Of a DNA stretch of 64,000 bases, positions 34,691 through 43,615 are shown one piece after another (position 1 is the first letter of the stretch; each line of letters starts with the position of its first letter). Below the pieces are notes generated by a model. That model searched no databases and was not told where the DNA came from. It saw only the letters and a program-made list of their open reading frames with translations. A program made the translations under genes and the position numbers. Source of the stretch: Parasedimentitalea maritima (lineage in GTDB: Bacteria; Pseudomonadota; Alphaproteobacteria; Rhodobacterales; Rhodobacteraceae); the NCBI RefSeq assembly GCF_005771405.1, contig NZ_VAUA01000001.1:682001-746000 (forward strand), in the 5' to 3' direction.

Positions 34691-35749
34691 ATGAAGACGC
34701 TAAAAGGCCCCGCATTATTTCTGGCGCAATTCGCAGGCGATGATGCGCCGTTTAACAGTTGGGACAGCATTACCAAATGGGCGGCAGATTGTGGCTACAA
34801 GGGTGTCCAAGTTCCCAGTTGGGATGGTCGTATTTTTGATCTTCTCAAAGCCGCAAGTTCACGCTCATACTGCGAGGAACTGGTTGGTGTTGCCCGTGAA
34901 AACGGCGTGGAAATCACCGAGCTGTCGACACATTTGCAAGGTCAATTGGTGGCGGTTCATCCCGCATATGACACCGCATTTGATGGCTTTGCGGTCCCCG
35001 AAGTGCGCGGAAATCCTAAGGCGCGGCAATCCTGGGCGGTAGAGCAGGTGAAGCTGGCGATCACCGCAAGTCACAACCTGGGGATCTCGGAGCACGCAAC
35101 TTTTTCTGGGGCTTTGGCATGGCCCTATGTTTATCCATGGCCGCAGCGACCTGCGGGTTTAGTGGAAACCGCATTTGATGAATTGGCCCGCCGTTGGAAA
35201 CCAATATTGGACCATGCAGAAACAATGGGTGTGGATGTTTGCTATGAAATTCATCCGGGCGAGGATCTGCATGATGGTGTGACGTTTGAGATGTTTCTAG
35301 ACCGAGTTGGCAACCATGCTCGCGCCAATATGCTGTACGACCCATCACATTACGTCCTGCAGTGTCTCGACTATCTGGACAATATCGACATCTATAAAGA
35401 CCGTATTAAAATGTTCCACGTCAAAGATGCTGAATTCAATCCAACGGGTCGCCAGGGTGTCTACTCGGGTTATCAAAGTTGGACTGACCGCGCCGGACGT
35501 TTTAGGTCGCTGGGGGATGGTCAGGTAGATTTTGGAGCAGTGTTTTCCAAGATGGCTGCCAACAATTTCGACGGGTGGGCTGTAGTGGAATGGGAATGCT
35601 GTCTGAAGCATCCTGAGGACGGTGCCCGAGAAGGTGCGCAGTTCGTCAAAGATCATATCATTCGTGTTACTGAGAAAGCTTTTGATGATTTTGCCGATGG
35701 CGGAACAGACGAAGCAGCAAACCGGCGCATGCTGGGGTTGGGTGATTAA
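34691..35749 (+). CDS. TIM-barrel sugar isomerase/epimerase-like protein
   Basis: A 352-residue member of the AP-endonuclease-2-like TIM barrel superfamily (sugar phosphate isomerase/epimerase group). Metal-binding residues are visible: Glu and His in CYEIHPGEDLHDG, Asp-x-x-His in YDPSHYVLQ, His in MFHVKDAEF and Glu in WAVVEWECCLKHP. It sits between the sugar transporter and a Gfo/Idh/MocA dehydrogenase. That pairing is common in oxidative pathways via 3-keto sugars or inositol-like compounds. The exact reaction is not deducible. Confidence 0.85.
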   Translation: MKTLKGPALFLAQFAGDDAPFNSWDSITKWAADCGYKGVQVPSWDGRIFDLLKAASSRSYCEELVGVARENGVEITELSTHLQGQLVAVHPAYDTAFDGFAVPEVRGNPKARQSWAVEQVKLAITASHNLGISEHATFSGALAWPYVYPWPQRPAGLVETAFDELARRWKPILDHAETMGVDVCYEIHPGEDLHDGVTFEMFLDRVGNHARANMLYDPSHYVLQCLDYLDNIDIYKDRIKMFHVKDAEFNPTGRQGVYSGYQSWTDRAGRFRSLGDGQVDFGAVFSKMAANNFDGWAVVEWECCLKHPEDGAREGAQFVKDHIIRVTEKAFDDFADGGTDEAANRRMLGLGD

Positions 35750-35750
35750 A

Positions 35751-36899
35751 ATGATGAGCAAAAAACCAATTCGTCTGGGGATGGTTGGCGGGGGCAATGA
35801 TGCCTTTATCGGTGCTGTTCATCGGGTTGCGGCGCGTGTCGATGGCGAATATGAGCTCATCGCTGGGGCCCTGTCATCCACACCTGAAAAAGCAAGGGCC
35901 TCGGGTGCCGCGCTTGGGTTGGCAGCAGACCGAACCTATGATGACTTCAAATCCATGGCAATCCGCGAGGCAAAGCTGAAAGAGGGGATCGAGGCGGTTG
36001 CCATCGTCACCCCAAACCATATGCACGCGCCGGTCGCACGAGAGTTTTTACGTCGCGGTATTCATGTGATCTGTGATAAGCCACTGACCTCAACTCTTGC
36101 AGACGCGCGTAAGCTGGTGAAGGTCGCCGAAGCATCGGACGCACTGTTTGTTCTGACGCACAACTACACGGGTTACCCGATGATACGGCAAGCGCGTGAC
36201 ATGATCACCTCAGGTACATTGGGTGACATCCGCGTGGTTCAGGCTGAGTATCCGCAGGACTGGCTGACCGAGGCGGAGGAAGTCAACGCCAACAAACAGG
36301 CTGAATGGCGCACCGATCCGGCGCGATCTGGAGCTGGCGGTTGTATTGGCGATATAGGTACCCATGCGTTCAATTTATTGAGCTTTGTCACTGGACTGGA
36401 TGCAGAAAGCCTGTCGGCAGATCTGCAAAGCTTTGTTTCGGGTCGTCAACTCGATGACAACGCACATGTAATGCTGCGGTTTAAGGGCGGCGCGCGCGGC
36501 ATGCTATGGTCCAGTCAGGTTGCGCCAGGCAATGAAAATGCCCTGAAAATTCGTGTCTATGGATCGAAGGGCGGCCTTGAGTGGGCGCAAGAGGATCCAA
36601 ACTATCTGTGGTACACCCCATTTGGTGAACCAAAGCGCCTGTTGACCAGAGGTGGCGCCGGGGCGACCCCTTCGGCTAACCGAATGACGCGAACGCCGGG
36701 CGGACATCCAGAGGGGTACCTGGAGGCATTTGCCAATATTTACACCGAAGCCGCCGCAGCTATCCGTTCTTACGTTGCTGGAGAACCAATTCCCTCAGAC
36801 GTTCAGTTTCCAACTATCCAGGATGGCCTTAGAGGGGTCCAGTTCATCGATGCCTGTGTGAAGTCATCTCAGAGAAATGCCGCCTGGGTGGTGGTCTGA
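35751..36899 (+). CDS. Gfo/Idh/MocA-family NAD(P)-dependent sugar dehydrogenase
   Basis: A 382-residue oxidoreductase with N-terminal Rossmann fold (IRLGMVGGGNDAFIGAVHR) and the family's central EKPL-like loop, here VICDKPLTSTLADA, where the Lys is catalytic. The C-terminal sheet domain includes GGCIGDIGTHAFNLLSFVTG, carrying the conserved Asp and His. The start (ATG 35751 or 35754) is 1-4 bases after the isomerase stop. It probably oxidises a hydroxyl of the imported sugar or polyol. Confidence 0.9.
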   Translation: MMSKKPIRLGMVGGGNDAFIGAVHRVAARVDGEYELIAGALSSTPEKARASGAALGLAADRTYDDFKSMAIREAKLKEGIEAVAIVTPNHMHAPVAREFLRRGIHVICDKPLTSTLADARKLVKVAEASDALFVLTHNYTGYPMIRQARDMITSGTLGDIRVVQAEYPQDWLTEAEEVNANKQAEWRTDPARSGAGGCIGDIGTHAFNLLSFVTGLDAESLSADLQSFVSGRQLDDNAHVMLRFKGGARGMLWSSQVAPGNENALKIRVYGSKGGLEWAQEDPNYLWYTPFGEPKRLLTRGGAGATPSANRMTRTPGGHPEGYLEAFANIYTEAAAAIRSYVAGEPIPSDVQFPTIQDGLRGVQFIDACVKSSQRNAAWVVV

Positions 36900-36942
36900 C
36901 ATGATATCGTAGACCGTATTTAGGTATTGATTTGGGGCCTAA

Positions 36943-37116
36943 AGGACCCGGCTGACTAGGTTGCAGCAGTGGAAATCGTTGACGATCGGGTGTTGCCTGC
37001 TGCTGTTGCCCAAAGAGGACCTAGGTCTCCGGCTCACAGGTGAATATGTTTCGGACATGTCTGATGCGACTGGTGCCGGTTGGTTCGGCGCAGGCTGGAC
37101 AGTGTGGAGTATTTAG
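36943..37116 (+). pseudogene. Xylulokinase (FGGY kinase) fragment
   Basis: In one frame, ending at TAG 37114-37116, the translation reads LQQWKSLTIG then LLLLPKEDLGLRLTGEYVSDMSDATGAGW. The segment LPKDYxRxRLTGExxxDxSDAxGT is a hallmark of XylB-type FGGY kinases. Only about 55 residues of some 480 remain, and no start or nucleotide-binding parts are visible in the 400-bp gap. It is placed right after the sugar operon on the same strand, so the operon once ended with a pentulose kinase. The remaining gap to 37297 holds nothing recognisable. Confidence 0.65.
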
Positions 37117-37297
37117 TTGTTGTCCGCCACAGGTCTGATAGTGATACCGATATCAGAGACCGGACCTGGCTTTCTTGTTGTGCGCTTCACGCGAGATCTG
37201 GATACTTTGGTGCGAAGGCGCCAAGCTTCCTTTTCAGAGCCGTCGTTTAGCGGGAATGTGAACCAGCCTTAATCGGCTAACTCAAGATGGAAAGCCG

Positions 37298-38527
37298 ATG
37301 GACCTGCTACAGATCGCATCAATACTGATCGTCCTCGCGGCACTTTTTGGGGTTCTCAATTATCATTTCTTGAAGCTCCCTCAGGCCATCGGAATTCTCG
37401 TTGTTGCTCTCTTGGCTTCGCTTGGCATCTTGGGTTTCGATACCTTGTTTCCCGCGCTGCAAATTGGCGATGAAGTGCGCAAAATTGTGGGCGAGTTTGA
37501 ATTTTCCGAAGCACTCCTTGAAGGCATGCTGGGGTTATTGCTTTTCGCCGGAGCGCTTCATGTGTCTATCAGCGAGCTGCGCAGCCAGGCAGGCGTTGTT
37601 TTTCTTATGGCTACTCTCGGCGTCGCTCTCTCTACCGCCATTGTTGGATTTGGGTTTTCATGGATCACTGGCATGCCCCTGCTGGTAGCAATGGTCTTTG
37701 GTGCCTTGATTTCACCCACCGATCCGGTTGCGGTTCTGGGGGTTCTTCGCGAGGCGAACCTGCGTAAATCACTTGAAACAAAAATTGCCGGCGAAAGCCT
37801 CTTCAACGACGGTGTTGCCTATGTGATCTACCTGGTTTTGGTCGCGATGGCATTCCCGGTTGTTGGCAGCCATGTCACGGAAGTCTCTGATGGTGCCATT
37901 CTGTTTGTTCAGGAAGCTCTCGGTGGTGCTGCAATGGGGGCTGCCCTTGGTTGGGGCACCTTCCAGATCATGAAGCGCATTGACGACTACGCTCTGGAGG
38001 TGCTGATCACTCTGGCACTGGCCTTTGGCGGATACATCCTGTCGATATACCTACACATCTCAGCCCCGATCATGGCGGTCGTGGCTGGCCTGTTCATTGG
38101 CCATGTTGGCATGCGCGACGGAATGAGCGAGGAAACGCGCGGTTACGTAGATGCTTTTTGGAAGTTGGTCGACGAAATTCTCAACGCAATCCTTTTTGTA
38201 ATGATTGGTTTCGAGATCTTTGTGATTACCGATGACTATTTGCTGCAGGGTATCTATGCGATCGCATTGGCGCTGTTCGGGCGCTTGACAGCGGTTGCGG
38301 TTCCCAGCGTCATGATGAGCGGCCCAGGCGTCATCAAAGGCGATATCATCCCGTTGATGACCTGGGGTGGGCTCAAGGGCGGTATCTCGATCGCGCTGGC
38401 ACTGGCGTTGCCAGACAGCGAATGGAAGCCAATGATCCTGAGCGTCACCTATATGGTGGTGATCTTCTCGATCCTTATCCAAGGTCTCACGATTGCACCA
38501 ATGGCGCGCAAGATGGCGCGCGGTTAA
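37298..38527 (+). CDS. Na+(K+)/H+ antiporter, NhaP/CPA1 type
   Basis: A 409-residue inner-membrane protein with about twelve hydrophobic helices. CPA1 motifs: GALISPTDPVAVLGVLREANLRKSLETKIAGESLFNDGVAYVIYL, holding the ion-binding Asp of the FNDG motif, and later EILNAILFVMIGFE and WGGLKGGISIALALALP with the conserved Arg-region replaced by the GLKGGIS form. It exchanges sodium or potassium for protons in pH and salt balance, useful in sea water. It stands alone in its own transcription unit. Confidence 0.92.
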   Translation: MDLLQIASILIVLAALFGVLNYHFLKLPQAIGILVVALLASLGILGFDTLFPALQIGDEVRKIVGEFEFSEALLEGMLGLLLFAGALHVSISELRSQAGVVFLMATLGVALSTAIVGFGFSWITGMPLLVAMVFGALISPTDPVAVLGVLREANLRKSLETKIAGESLFNDGVAYVIYLVLVAMAFPVVGSHVTEVSDGAILFVQEALGGAAMGAALGWGTFQIMKRIDDYALEVLITLALAFGGYILSIYLHISAPIMAVVAGLFIGHVGMRDGMSEETRGYVDAFWKLVDEILNAILFVMIGFEIFVITDDYLLQGIYAIALALFGRLTAVAVPSVMMSGPGVIKGDIIPLMTWGGLKGGISIALALALPDSEWKPMILSVTYMVVIFSILIQGLTIAPMARKMARG

Positions 38528-38587
38528 CTGCGGTCTACAGCACCGACAGCTTCAGGGACGGAGTGTTTTGATCGTGCCTGCTGGTGG

Positions 38588-39289
38588 TCAGATTTGGGTT
38601 AGTAGCTGATAGCCTGGCGTGGTTATTGCGCGGACGGTCGTAATTGGGGAAAGATTGATCCAGGTCGTCCGCTCCATCACAAAAAGCGCTGACCCTAAGG
38701 GCGCGTCAAGCTGTCGGGCCGTGTACTCATCAGCCTGCACTGCGTAGAATCTTAGATCGCAACGGCTGTAAGGCTTGTTGTGAACCAGCCATTCATTTGC
38801 GCTCTGTTCGACTAAGTCTACGTTCAGGACTTCCGGCACCGTTTCGGTGCAGATCCAACGATCTTCGAGAATATAGGGCCGCTGGTCAGCGAGATGTAGC
38901 GCTTCGACGTGCAGCATCTGTTTGGATTGACGCAAAGAAAACTTCGACATCACGGCCAGTGGGATCTCATCAATGACCCGGGTCAATAACTGATACCCAT
39001 ATACGCTGCCGCGTTGTTCTACTTCGTTGCGGGTAACTGGTATGTCGAGTGTGGCGCGCGTGACCGGGTGGGCACGAACCTGCGTCCCGCCTTTGCGCTT
39101 GCGTTCGACAATGCCTGCGTCGGACAAATCACGCATCGCCCGTTGCACAGTGCTTCGTGCACATCCAAGTTCTTTTGCTATATCCTCGTCTCTGGGTAGC
39201 TTGTCACCGGGCCTGTAGGTTCTGTCTAGAATCCGCGCGTGAACCCAATTTCTGATATCTACCCAGGAATGACGAACTTCAGCGCTCAA
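38588..39289 (-). CDS. GntR-family regulator, HutC/UTRA subfamily
   Basis: About 233 residues from the TTG at 39289, chosen because GGAGCAGGG precedes it; a TTG at 39310 is also possible. The winged helix is WVHARILDRTYRPGDKLPRDEDIAKELGCARSTVQRAMRDLSDAGIVERKRKGGTQV. The rest is a UTRA ligand domain, with YILEDRWICTETVPEVLN and ending in TTWINLSPITTVRAITTPGYQLLTQ. HutC proteins sense small acids such as urocanate. It is divergent from a TRAP operon and likely controls it; no hut genes are present here. Confidence 0.88.
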   Translation of the reverse strand: MSAEVRHSWVDIRNWVHARILDRTYRPGDKLPRDEDIAKELGCARSTVQRAMRDLSDAGIVERKRKGGTQVRAHPVTRATLDIPVTRNEVEQRGSVYGYQLLTRVIDEIPLAVMSKFSLRQSKQMLHVEALHLADQRPYILEDRWICTETVPEVLNVDLVEQSANEWLVHNKPYSRCDLRFYAVQADEYTARQLDAPLGSALFVMERTTWINLSPITTVRAITTPGYQLLTQI

Positions 39290-39449
39290 AACCCTGCTCC
39301 AGTTTCTCAATGTTTAAATGGAAAAAACGGACTATCCGATCTCGAACAAAATGACGACCATCATTTGCGACTGAAATTTTCATTCCTGTCTTCCTTCCCA
39401 AAACTACGGTTACATGAATGGCATTGCTTATCTGTCGCACACAACTCCG

Positions 39450-39483
39450 TTGACATTATTATGTAGGTACTTATTCATAATAA
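39450..39483 (+). promoter_or_regulatory. Probable promoter/operator of the TRAP operon
   Basis: A consensus TTGACA (39450-39455) is followed at once by an inverted repeat TTATTATG-N12-CATAATAA (39456-39483) that covers the expected -10 area (TTCATA or CATAAT). The HutC-like regulator encoded divergently is the likely binder. Confidence 0.6.
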
Positions 39484-39509
39484 GCACGAACTTTTAAATG
39501 GAGCAACCC

Positions 39510-39626
39510 ATGTCGAAGGTGGTGAACTTGCCAAGGTCTCGACACCTGCTGTTCAGTCGCGGCAGATTGGAAACATCATTGCTGCAAGATGCAGTGAAAC
39601 ACCCCGACAGGGTCAGGCGACGTTAA
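39510..39626 (+). CDS. Small ORF in the TRAP operon leader
   Basis: ATG 39510 with GGAG six bases upstream opens a 38-residue basic peptide (MSKVVNLPRSRHLLFSRGRLETSL..) ending at TAA 39624. It lies between the promoter and the TRAP binding-protein gene. It may be a leader peptide or a small protein, or the remnant of a longer gene. No family recognised. Confidence 0.35.
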   Translation: MSKVVNLPRSRHLLFSRGRLETSLLQDAVKHPDRVRRR

Positions 39627-39688
39627 TTGACGTGGGTCGAACGCGACCGGAACAGTTGGAATACAAGATCAACATGGAGGAAAGACCA

Positions 39689-40774
39689 ATGGAAAGACGC
39701 AAGTTTTTGAAAGCTGGCGTATTGGGTGTTGCAACCACGGCTCTGGCCAGCCCGGCCGTTGCACAGGGCAAACGCCAGTGGAAAATGGTTACAGCATGGC
39801 CAAAGAACCTGCCTGGTCCGGGTGTAGCTGCTCAAAACTTGGCTGATCGGATCGGTACGCTGTCCGGCGGTCGCATCGAGGTGAAGCTGTATGCGGCTGG
39901 TGAGATTGTACCGGGTCGCGGTGTGTTTGATGCGGTCAGTGAAGGCACAGCAGAGATGTACCACGCTGTGCCTGCTTATTGGGGTTCAAAATCCAAGGGT
40001 ATTTTACTGTTCGGTTCGCAGCCTTTTGGTCTGCGTGCGGATGAACAGTTTGGCTGGCTGTACCATGGTGGCGGTCAAGCGCTGTATGACGAAATGTATG
40101 GCCGGTTTGGTATCAAACCCTTCCTGTGTGGCAACTCGGGCCCGCAGTGGGGCGGTTGGTTCCGCAACGACATCAACTCGGCCGAAGACCTGAAAGGTCT
40201 GAAGTTCCGGACCACCGGACTTGCCTCGGAGATGGCGACTAAGCTCGGAATGGCAGCTGAAGCGATGAGCGGCCCGGCAATGTTCCAGGCACTGCAAACC
40301 GGTGCATTGGATGCGGGTGAATTTATCGGTCCGTGGACTGACAGCGCACTGGGGTATTATCAGGTCGCCAAGAACTACTATTGGCCAGGTGTGGGCGAGC
40401 CATCGTCGGCTGAAGAATGCGGTGTAAACGGCGATGTTTACAACGAACTGCCAGATGACCTGAAGCAGGCGGTCAGCTTTGCTTGCGAAAGTCTCTACAA
40501 CCCGGTCTGGACCGAATACACAACCAAACACGCACTTTCGCTGAAGAAGCTGGTCGAAGAGCATGGTGTGATGGTCAAGATGTTCCCCGAGGATGTCATC
40601 AAGGCGATGGGTAAAGCCGCGGGTGAAGTGATTGATGAGTTGCGTCAGGATGATGACGAACTGGTCAAGCGGATCACCGAGAGCTTTGTCGCTTATCGTG
40701 ACTCGGTTGGTGGGTATATGACCTATGCTGACAACGGTCAGATGAATGCCCGCGCGGGCATCATGGGATACTGA
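39689..40774 (+). CDS. dctP: TRAP transporter periplasmic binding protein (DctP family)
   Basis: A 361-residue binding protein. Start ATG 39689 is preceded by GGAGGAAAGACC; an ATG five codons earlier is weaker. The N-terminus MERRKFLKAGVLGVATTALASPAVA is a Tat signal. The mature part has WPKNLPGPGVAAQNLADRIGTLSGGRIEVKLYAAGEIVPG, and the ligand-binding Arg region GLKFRTTGLASE, with SGPAMFQALQTGALDAGEFIGPW. It belongs to the subgroup binding monocarboxylic 2-oxoacids (TakP-like). It delivers substrate to DctQM, driven by a sodium gradient. Confidence 0.9.
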   Translation: MERRKFLKAGVLGVATTALASPAVAQGKRQWKMVTAWPKNLPGPGVAAQNLADRIGTLSGGRIEVKLYAAGEIVPGRGVFDAVSEGTAEMYHAVPAYWGSKSKGILLFGSQPFGLRADEQFGWLYHGGGQALYDEMYGRFGIKPFLCGNSGPQWGGWFRNDINSAEDLKGLKFRTTGLASEMATKLGMAAEAMSGPAMFQALQTGALDAGEFIGPWTDSALGYYQVAKNYYWPGVGEPSSAEECGVNGDVYNELPDDLKQAVSFACESLYNPVWTEYTTKHALSLKKLVEEHGVMVKMFPEDVIKAMGKAAGEVIDELRQDDDELVKRITESFVAYRDSVGGYMTYADNGQMNARAGIMGY

Positions 40775-40786
40775 CCCTTATCTATC

Positions 40787-40812
40787 GGGCGCGCGTGAAA
40801 ACATGCGCGCCC
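40787..40812 (+). terminator. Intercistronic hairpin after dctP
   Basis: GGGCGCGCGT-GAAAAC-ATGCGCGCCC, a 10-bp GC-rich stem with one G-U and no T tract, 12 bases after the dctP stop. It probably stabilises or limits the message so that binding protein exceeds membrane subunits. Confidence 0.6.
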
Positions 40813-40838
40813 ATTAGTTCCAATTCAGGGAGAAGCCA

Positions 40839-41336
40839 TTGGAACGCATTGCGACTATAATCGACAGGATCAACACAACCACCGCGCATTTGGTGCGCTG
40901 GCTGGCTTTGTTCATGGTGCTGACACAGTTTGCCATCGTGATGGGACGATACGTGTTTGGTGTGAATTCGATCGCTGCTCAGGAAAGTGTGCTTTATCTA
41001 CATGCGGCCCTGTTCATGCTGGCGGCGGGATATACGCTGTTGGTCGACAAGCACGTTCGCGTGGATGTGTTTTATGCCAAGGCAAGTCCGGCTACCCGGC
41101 GCCGCATCGACATTTTTGGCCACCTCTTCCTGCTGCTGCCCTCGATGGGGGCCTTGCTTTACTGGTCCTGGCCCTCTGTGCGCAATTCCTGGAAAATCCT
41201 TGAAGGCCCGCTTTCGGTTGGAGGGATCGAGGCCGTGTTTCTGATGAAAACACTCATCCCCGCATTTTGTATCCTCGTTATGCTGCAATCGGTCTCGGTA
41301 CTGATCCGGCTCTTGTCCAAAAGGGCACCCTCGTGA
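40839..41336 (+). CDS. dctQ: TRAP transporter small permease subunit (DctQ)
   Basis: A 165-residue protein with four hydrophobic helices. DctQ motifs: LFMVLTQFAIVMGRYVFGVNSIAAQESVLYLHAALFMLAAGYTLLVDKHVRVDVFY. TTG start at 40839 behind CAGGGAGA. It overlaps dctM by 4 bases (GTGA). Confidence 0.9.
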   Translation: MERIATIIDRINTTTAHLVRWLALFMVLTQFAIVMGRYVFGVNSIAAQESVLYLHAALFMLAAGYTLLVDKHVRVDVFYAKASPATRRRIDIFGHLFLLLPSMGALLYWSWPSVRNSWKILEGPLSVGGIEAVFLMKTLIPAFCILVMLQSVSVLIRLLSKRAPS

Positions 41337-42883
41337 CCGAATATCTTGATCTAATTATGTTTGCAGCCCTCATGGTTGCGATCCTCAGTGGCTTTCCTGT
41401 GTCGTTCAGCATTGCTGGTGTTGGCATCCTGTTTGCCTATCTTGGCTGGATGCTTGGCGTGATGGATATCACGCTGTTGGGGGCCATGGGCCAGCGGGTA
41501 TTTGGGCTGCTCAGCAATCAGGTGCTGATTGCCATTCCGCTGTTTGTACTTATGGGCGCTATGCTGGAGAAAAGCCGCATCGCAGAGGACTTGCTCGACA
41601 CCATGGGCCGGTTGTTTGGTCAGCTGCGCGGTGGACTTGGAATATCTGTGGTTCTGGTTGGCGCGCTTTTGGCGGCGTCCACAGGGATTGTTGGGGCCAC
41701 AGTTGTTGCCATGGGCATGATCGCACTGCCAACCATGCTTCGCTCGGGCTATGATCCAAGGGTCGCAAGCGGCATTGTTTGCACGGCCGGCACACTGGGC
41801 CAGATCATTCCACCCTCAACCCTGCTGATCATTCTGGCTGATGTGATGTCCAATTCCTATCAGCAGGCGCAGTACGAACAGGGCAAATTCTCGGTTGAGG
41901 CTTTGTCAGTCGGCCAGTTCTTTGCGGCTGCAATTATCCCCGGATTGTTGCTCGTTGGTCTGTATCTGATCTACATTCTGGTACTTGGGGTCATCCGTCC
42001 GCACTATATGCCACCAGCGCCCTCAGATTTGGCAAAACCAGACCGCGGCGAAGTGATCCGCGCGATTGTACCGCCAGTTCTACTCATCTTCGCCGTACTT
42101 GGCGCCATTCTTGGCGGTATCGCCACCCCAACTGAGGCCGCATCTGTTGGGGCCATCGGAGCCATCTTGATGGCTGGAATTAGGCTGGGCATTAACCCAC
42201 GCCTGATCCTGATCGGAACCGCTGCCTTGGTGGCCGTCGGAGTTCTTGCTGGTCTGTTTCCGGTTCGTCTGCAACGCAATGATCTGGGGTTTGGATCCTA
42301 TGTTGGCGGCGCGGTCTATGCGGTGATGACTTTGGTTGGCATTATCTCAATCGCGTATGCGCTGAACGCAGCACTTCGCCAAAAGGTTCTGCATGAAGCG
42401 GTCAATTCGACACTGACGATGACCTCGATGATTTTCGCCACAATACTTGCAGCAGGCATCTTCTCTTTGGTCTTTATCGGGCTTGGTGGTGAAGAACGAG
42501 TGGCTGCATTACTGTCGAACATGCCGGGCGGTGCCAACGGCGCGCTCCTATTCTGCATGATATTCATCTTCTTCTTGGGGTTCTTTCTGGATTTCGTCGA
42601 AATCTCGGTCATTGTTCTACCTTTGGTGACTCCGACACTTATCCTGATGGGGCACGACCCGATTTGGTTGGGCGTTTTGATTGCCATCAACCTGCAAACC
42701 AGTTTCCTTACGCCTCCGTTTGGGTTTTCACTGTTCTATCTGCGTGGCGCGGCCCCCAAAGAAGTGACCACCGGCCATATCTACGCAGGTGTTGCACCCT
42801 TCATTGGCCTGCAGGCCATTGGCGTACTGTTGGTCTGGGCCTTACCCGCGCTCGCAACCTGGCTTCCCGCGGCAATTTTCTGA
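41333..42883 (+). CDS. dctM: TRAP transporter large permease subunit (DctM)
   Basis: A 516-residue inner-membrane carrier. GTG 41333 overlaps the dctQ stop, and the frame upstream of it is dctQ antiframe noise. Family features include LNxxPxF-like loops: GILFAYLGWMLGVMDITLLGAMGQRVFGLLSNQVLIAIPLFVLMGAMLEKS, SGIVCTAGTLGQIIPPSTLLIILAD and the C-terminal LGVLIAINLQTSFLTPPFGFSLFYLRGAAP. A stretch of about 90 residues around 290-380 is longer than in short DctM proteins, as in the large subfamily handling 2-oxoacids or related anions. Confidence 0.92.
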   Translation: MTEYLDLIMFAALMVAILSGFPVSFSIAGVGILFAYLGWMLGVMDITLLGAMGQRVFGLLSNQVLIAIPLFVLMGAMLEKSRIAEDLLDTMGRLFGQLRGGLGISVVLVGALLAASTGIVGATVVAMGMIALPTMLRSGYDPRVASGIVCTAGTLGQIIPPSTLLIILADVMSNSYQQAQYEQGKFSVEALSVGQFFAAAIIPGLLLVGLYLIYILVLGVIRPHYMPPAPSDLAKPDRGEVIRAIVPPVLLIFAVLGAILGGIATPTEAASVGAIGAILMAGIRLGINPRLILIGTAALVAVGVLAGLFPVRLQRNDLGFGSYVGGAVYAVMTLVGIISIAYALNAALRQKVLHEAVNSTLTMTSMIFATILAAGIFSLVFIGLGGEERVAALLSNMPGGANGALLFCMIFIFFLGFFLDFVEISVIVLPLVTPTLILMGHDPIWLGVLIAINLQTSFLTPPFGFSLFYLRGAAPKEVTTGHIYAGVAPFIGLQAIGVLLVWALPALATWLPAAIF

Positions 42884-42981
42884 GCACAATGAAACTGGAT
42901 TTGCCCCGACCATATTGCAGGCGTGTTCGCGCAAGTGTCGCAAAAGATACGAGGTCACAGACGGCGTTCTGATGATCCGTA

Positions 42982-43015
42982 CCCTTGGCATGGTTTTGCC
43001 AAGGGGCGCAATTTT
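42982..43015 (+). terminator. Rho-independent terminator of the TRAP operon
   Basis: CCCTTGGCA-TGGTTT-TGCCAAGGG, 9-bp perfect stem, then GCGCA and TTTTTT. It lies about 100 bases after dctM. The rest of 42884-43333 shows no gene. Confidence 0.75.
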
Positions 43016-43333
43016 TTATAGGCGCGGATCTTTGCACTTCTGAGGGAACAGCTTGGGGCGCTTCAACAGGCAATGCTCCAGTGTGTAAATGGGCTCCGAA
43101 ACTGGCAAGGAACGCGAGGAAGCACATTGGCATTCTGCTCTGACGAGAAATCTCCTTTGCGACAGGTGCTCACAGACCGCTTCTTGATTTTATCTATCGG
43201 TAAAAGAGGGCGTTCTTAAGGGATCGTTATTTTTGACCCACGATACTGGCGTTGAAACGCGGTGAGCGGCCTTGACCCTGCTGCACTAGACATAAACGAA
43301 CCACATATCGGAATAGTAAGGACCAAGAGTGAC

Positions 43334-43561
43334 ATGGCGCAGAGCAAATTTAACCGCCCCCTAGGCTTCGAAGGTGTGCAGACCGATCCAGAGGAAAGCT
43401 ATCGTGCCGGTTATCAGCATGGAACACGTGAGATGTTGCGCTTCCTAGAAGCCAGCAACACACCTGGTTTGGAACGTGTAAAAGCATGGATTAACAATGA
43501 TTTGGCCACCTGGCGTCACGATGTTCAGGCCGAACCAAATCCACCAAAATTGTCAAGTTAA
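43334..43561 (+). CDS. Small conserved-type hypothetical protein
   Basis: A 75-residue soluble protein (MAQSKFNRPLGFEGVQTDPEESYRAGYQHGTREMLRFLEAS..). The start at ATG 43334 is preferred to the longer frame from 43262, whose first 24 residues look random. It is helix-rich with many charged residues and no signal or membrane part. The YRAGYQHG stretch is reminiscent of small Rhodobacterales proteins of unknown function. Monocistronic, followed by a long hairpin. Confidence 0.6.
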   Translation: MAQSKFNRPLGFEGVQTDPEESYRAGYQHGTREMLRFLEASNTPGLERVKAWINNDLATWRHDVQAEPNPPKLSS

Positions 43562-43574
43562 GAACGGCCCATTC

Positions 43575-43615
43575 TACGGTTCACAAATAGGCATACGCCT
43601 TTGTTGTGAACCGTA
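43575..43615. repeat. Long two-tier hairpin after the small gene
   Basis: TACGGTTCACAA (43575-43586) pairs perfectly with TTGTGAACCGTA (43604-43615), and inside is a second stem, AGGC-ATAC-GCCT. No T tract follows. It may end the small gene's transcript or be a bidirectional structured element. Confidence 0.6.
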
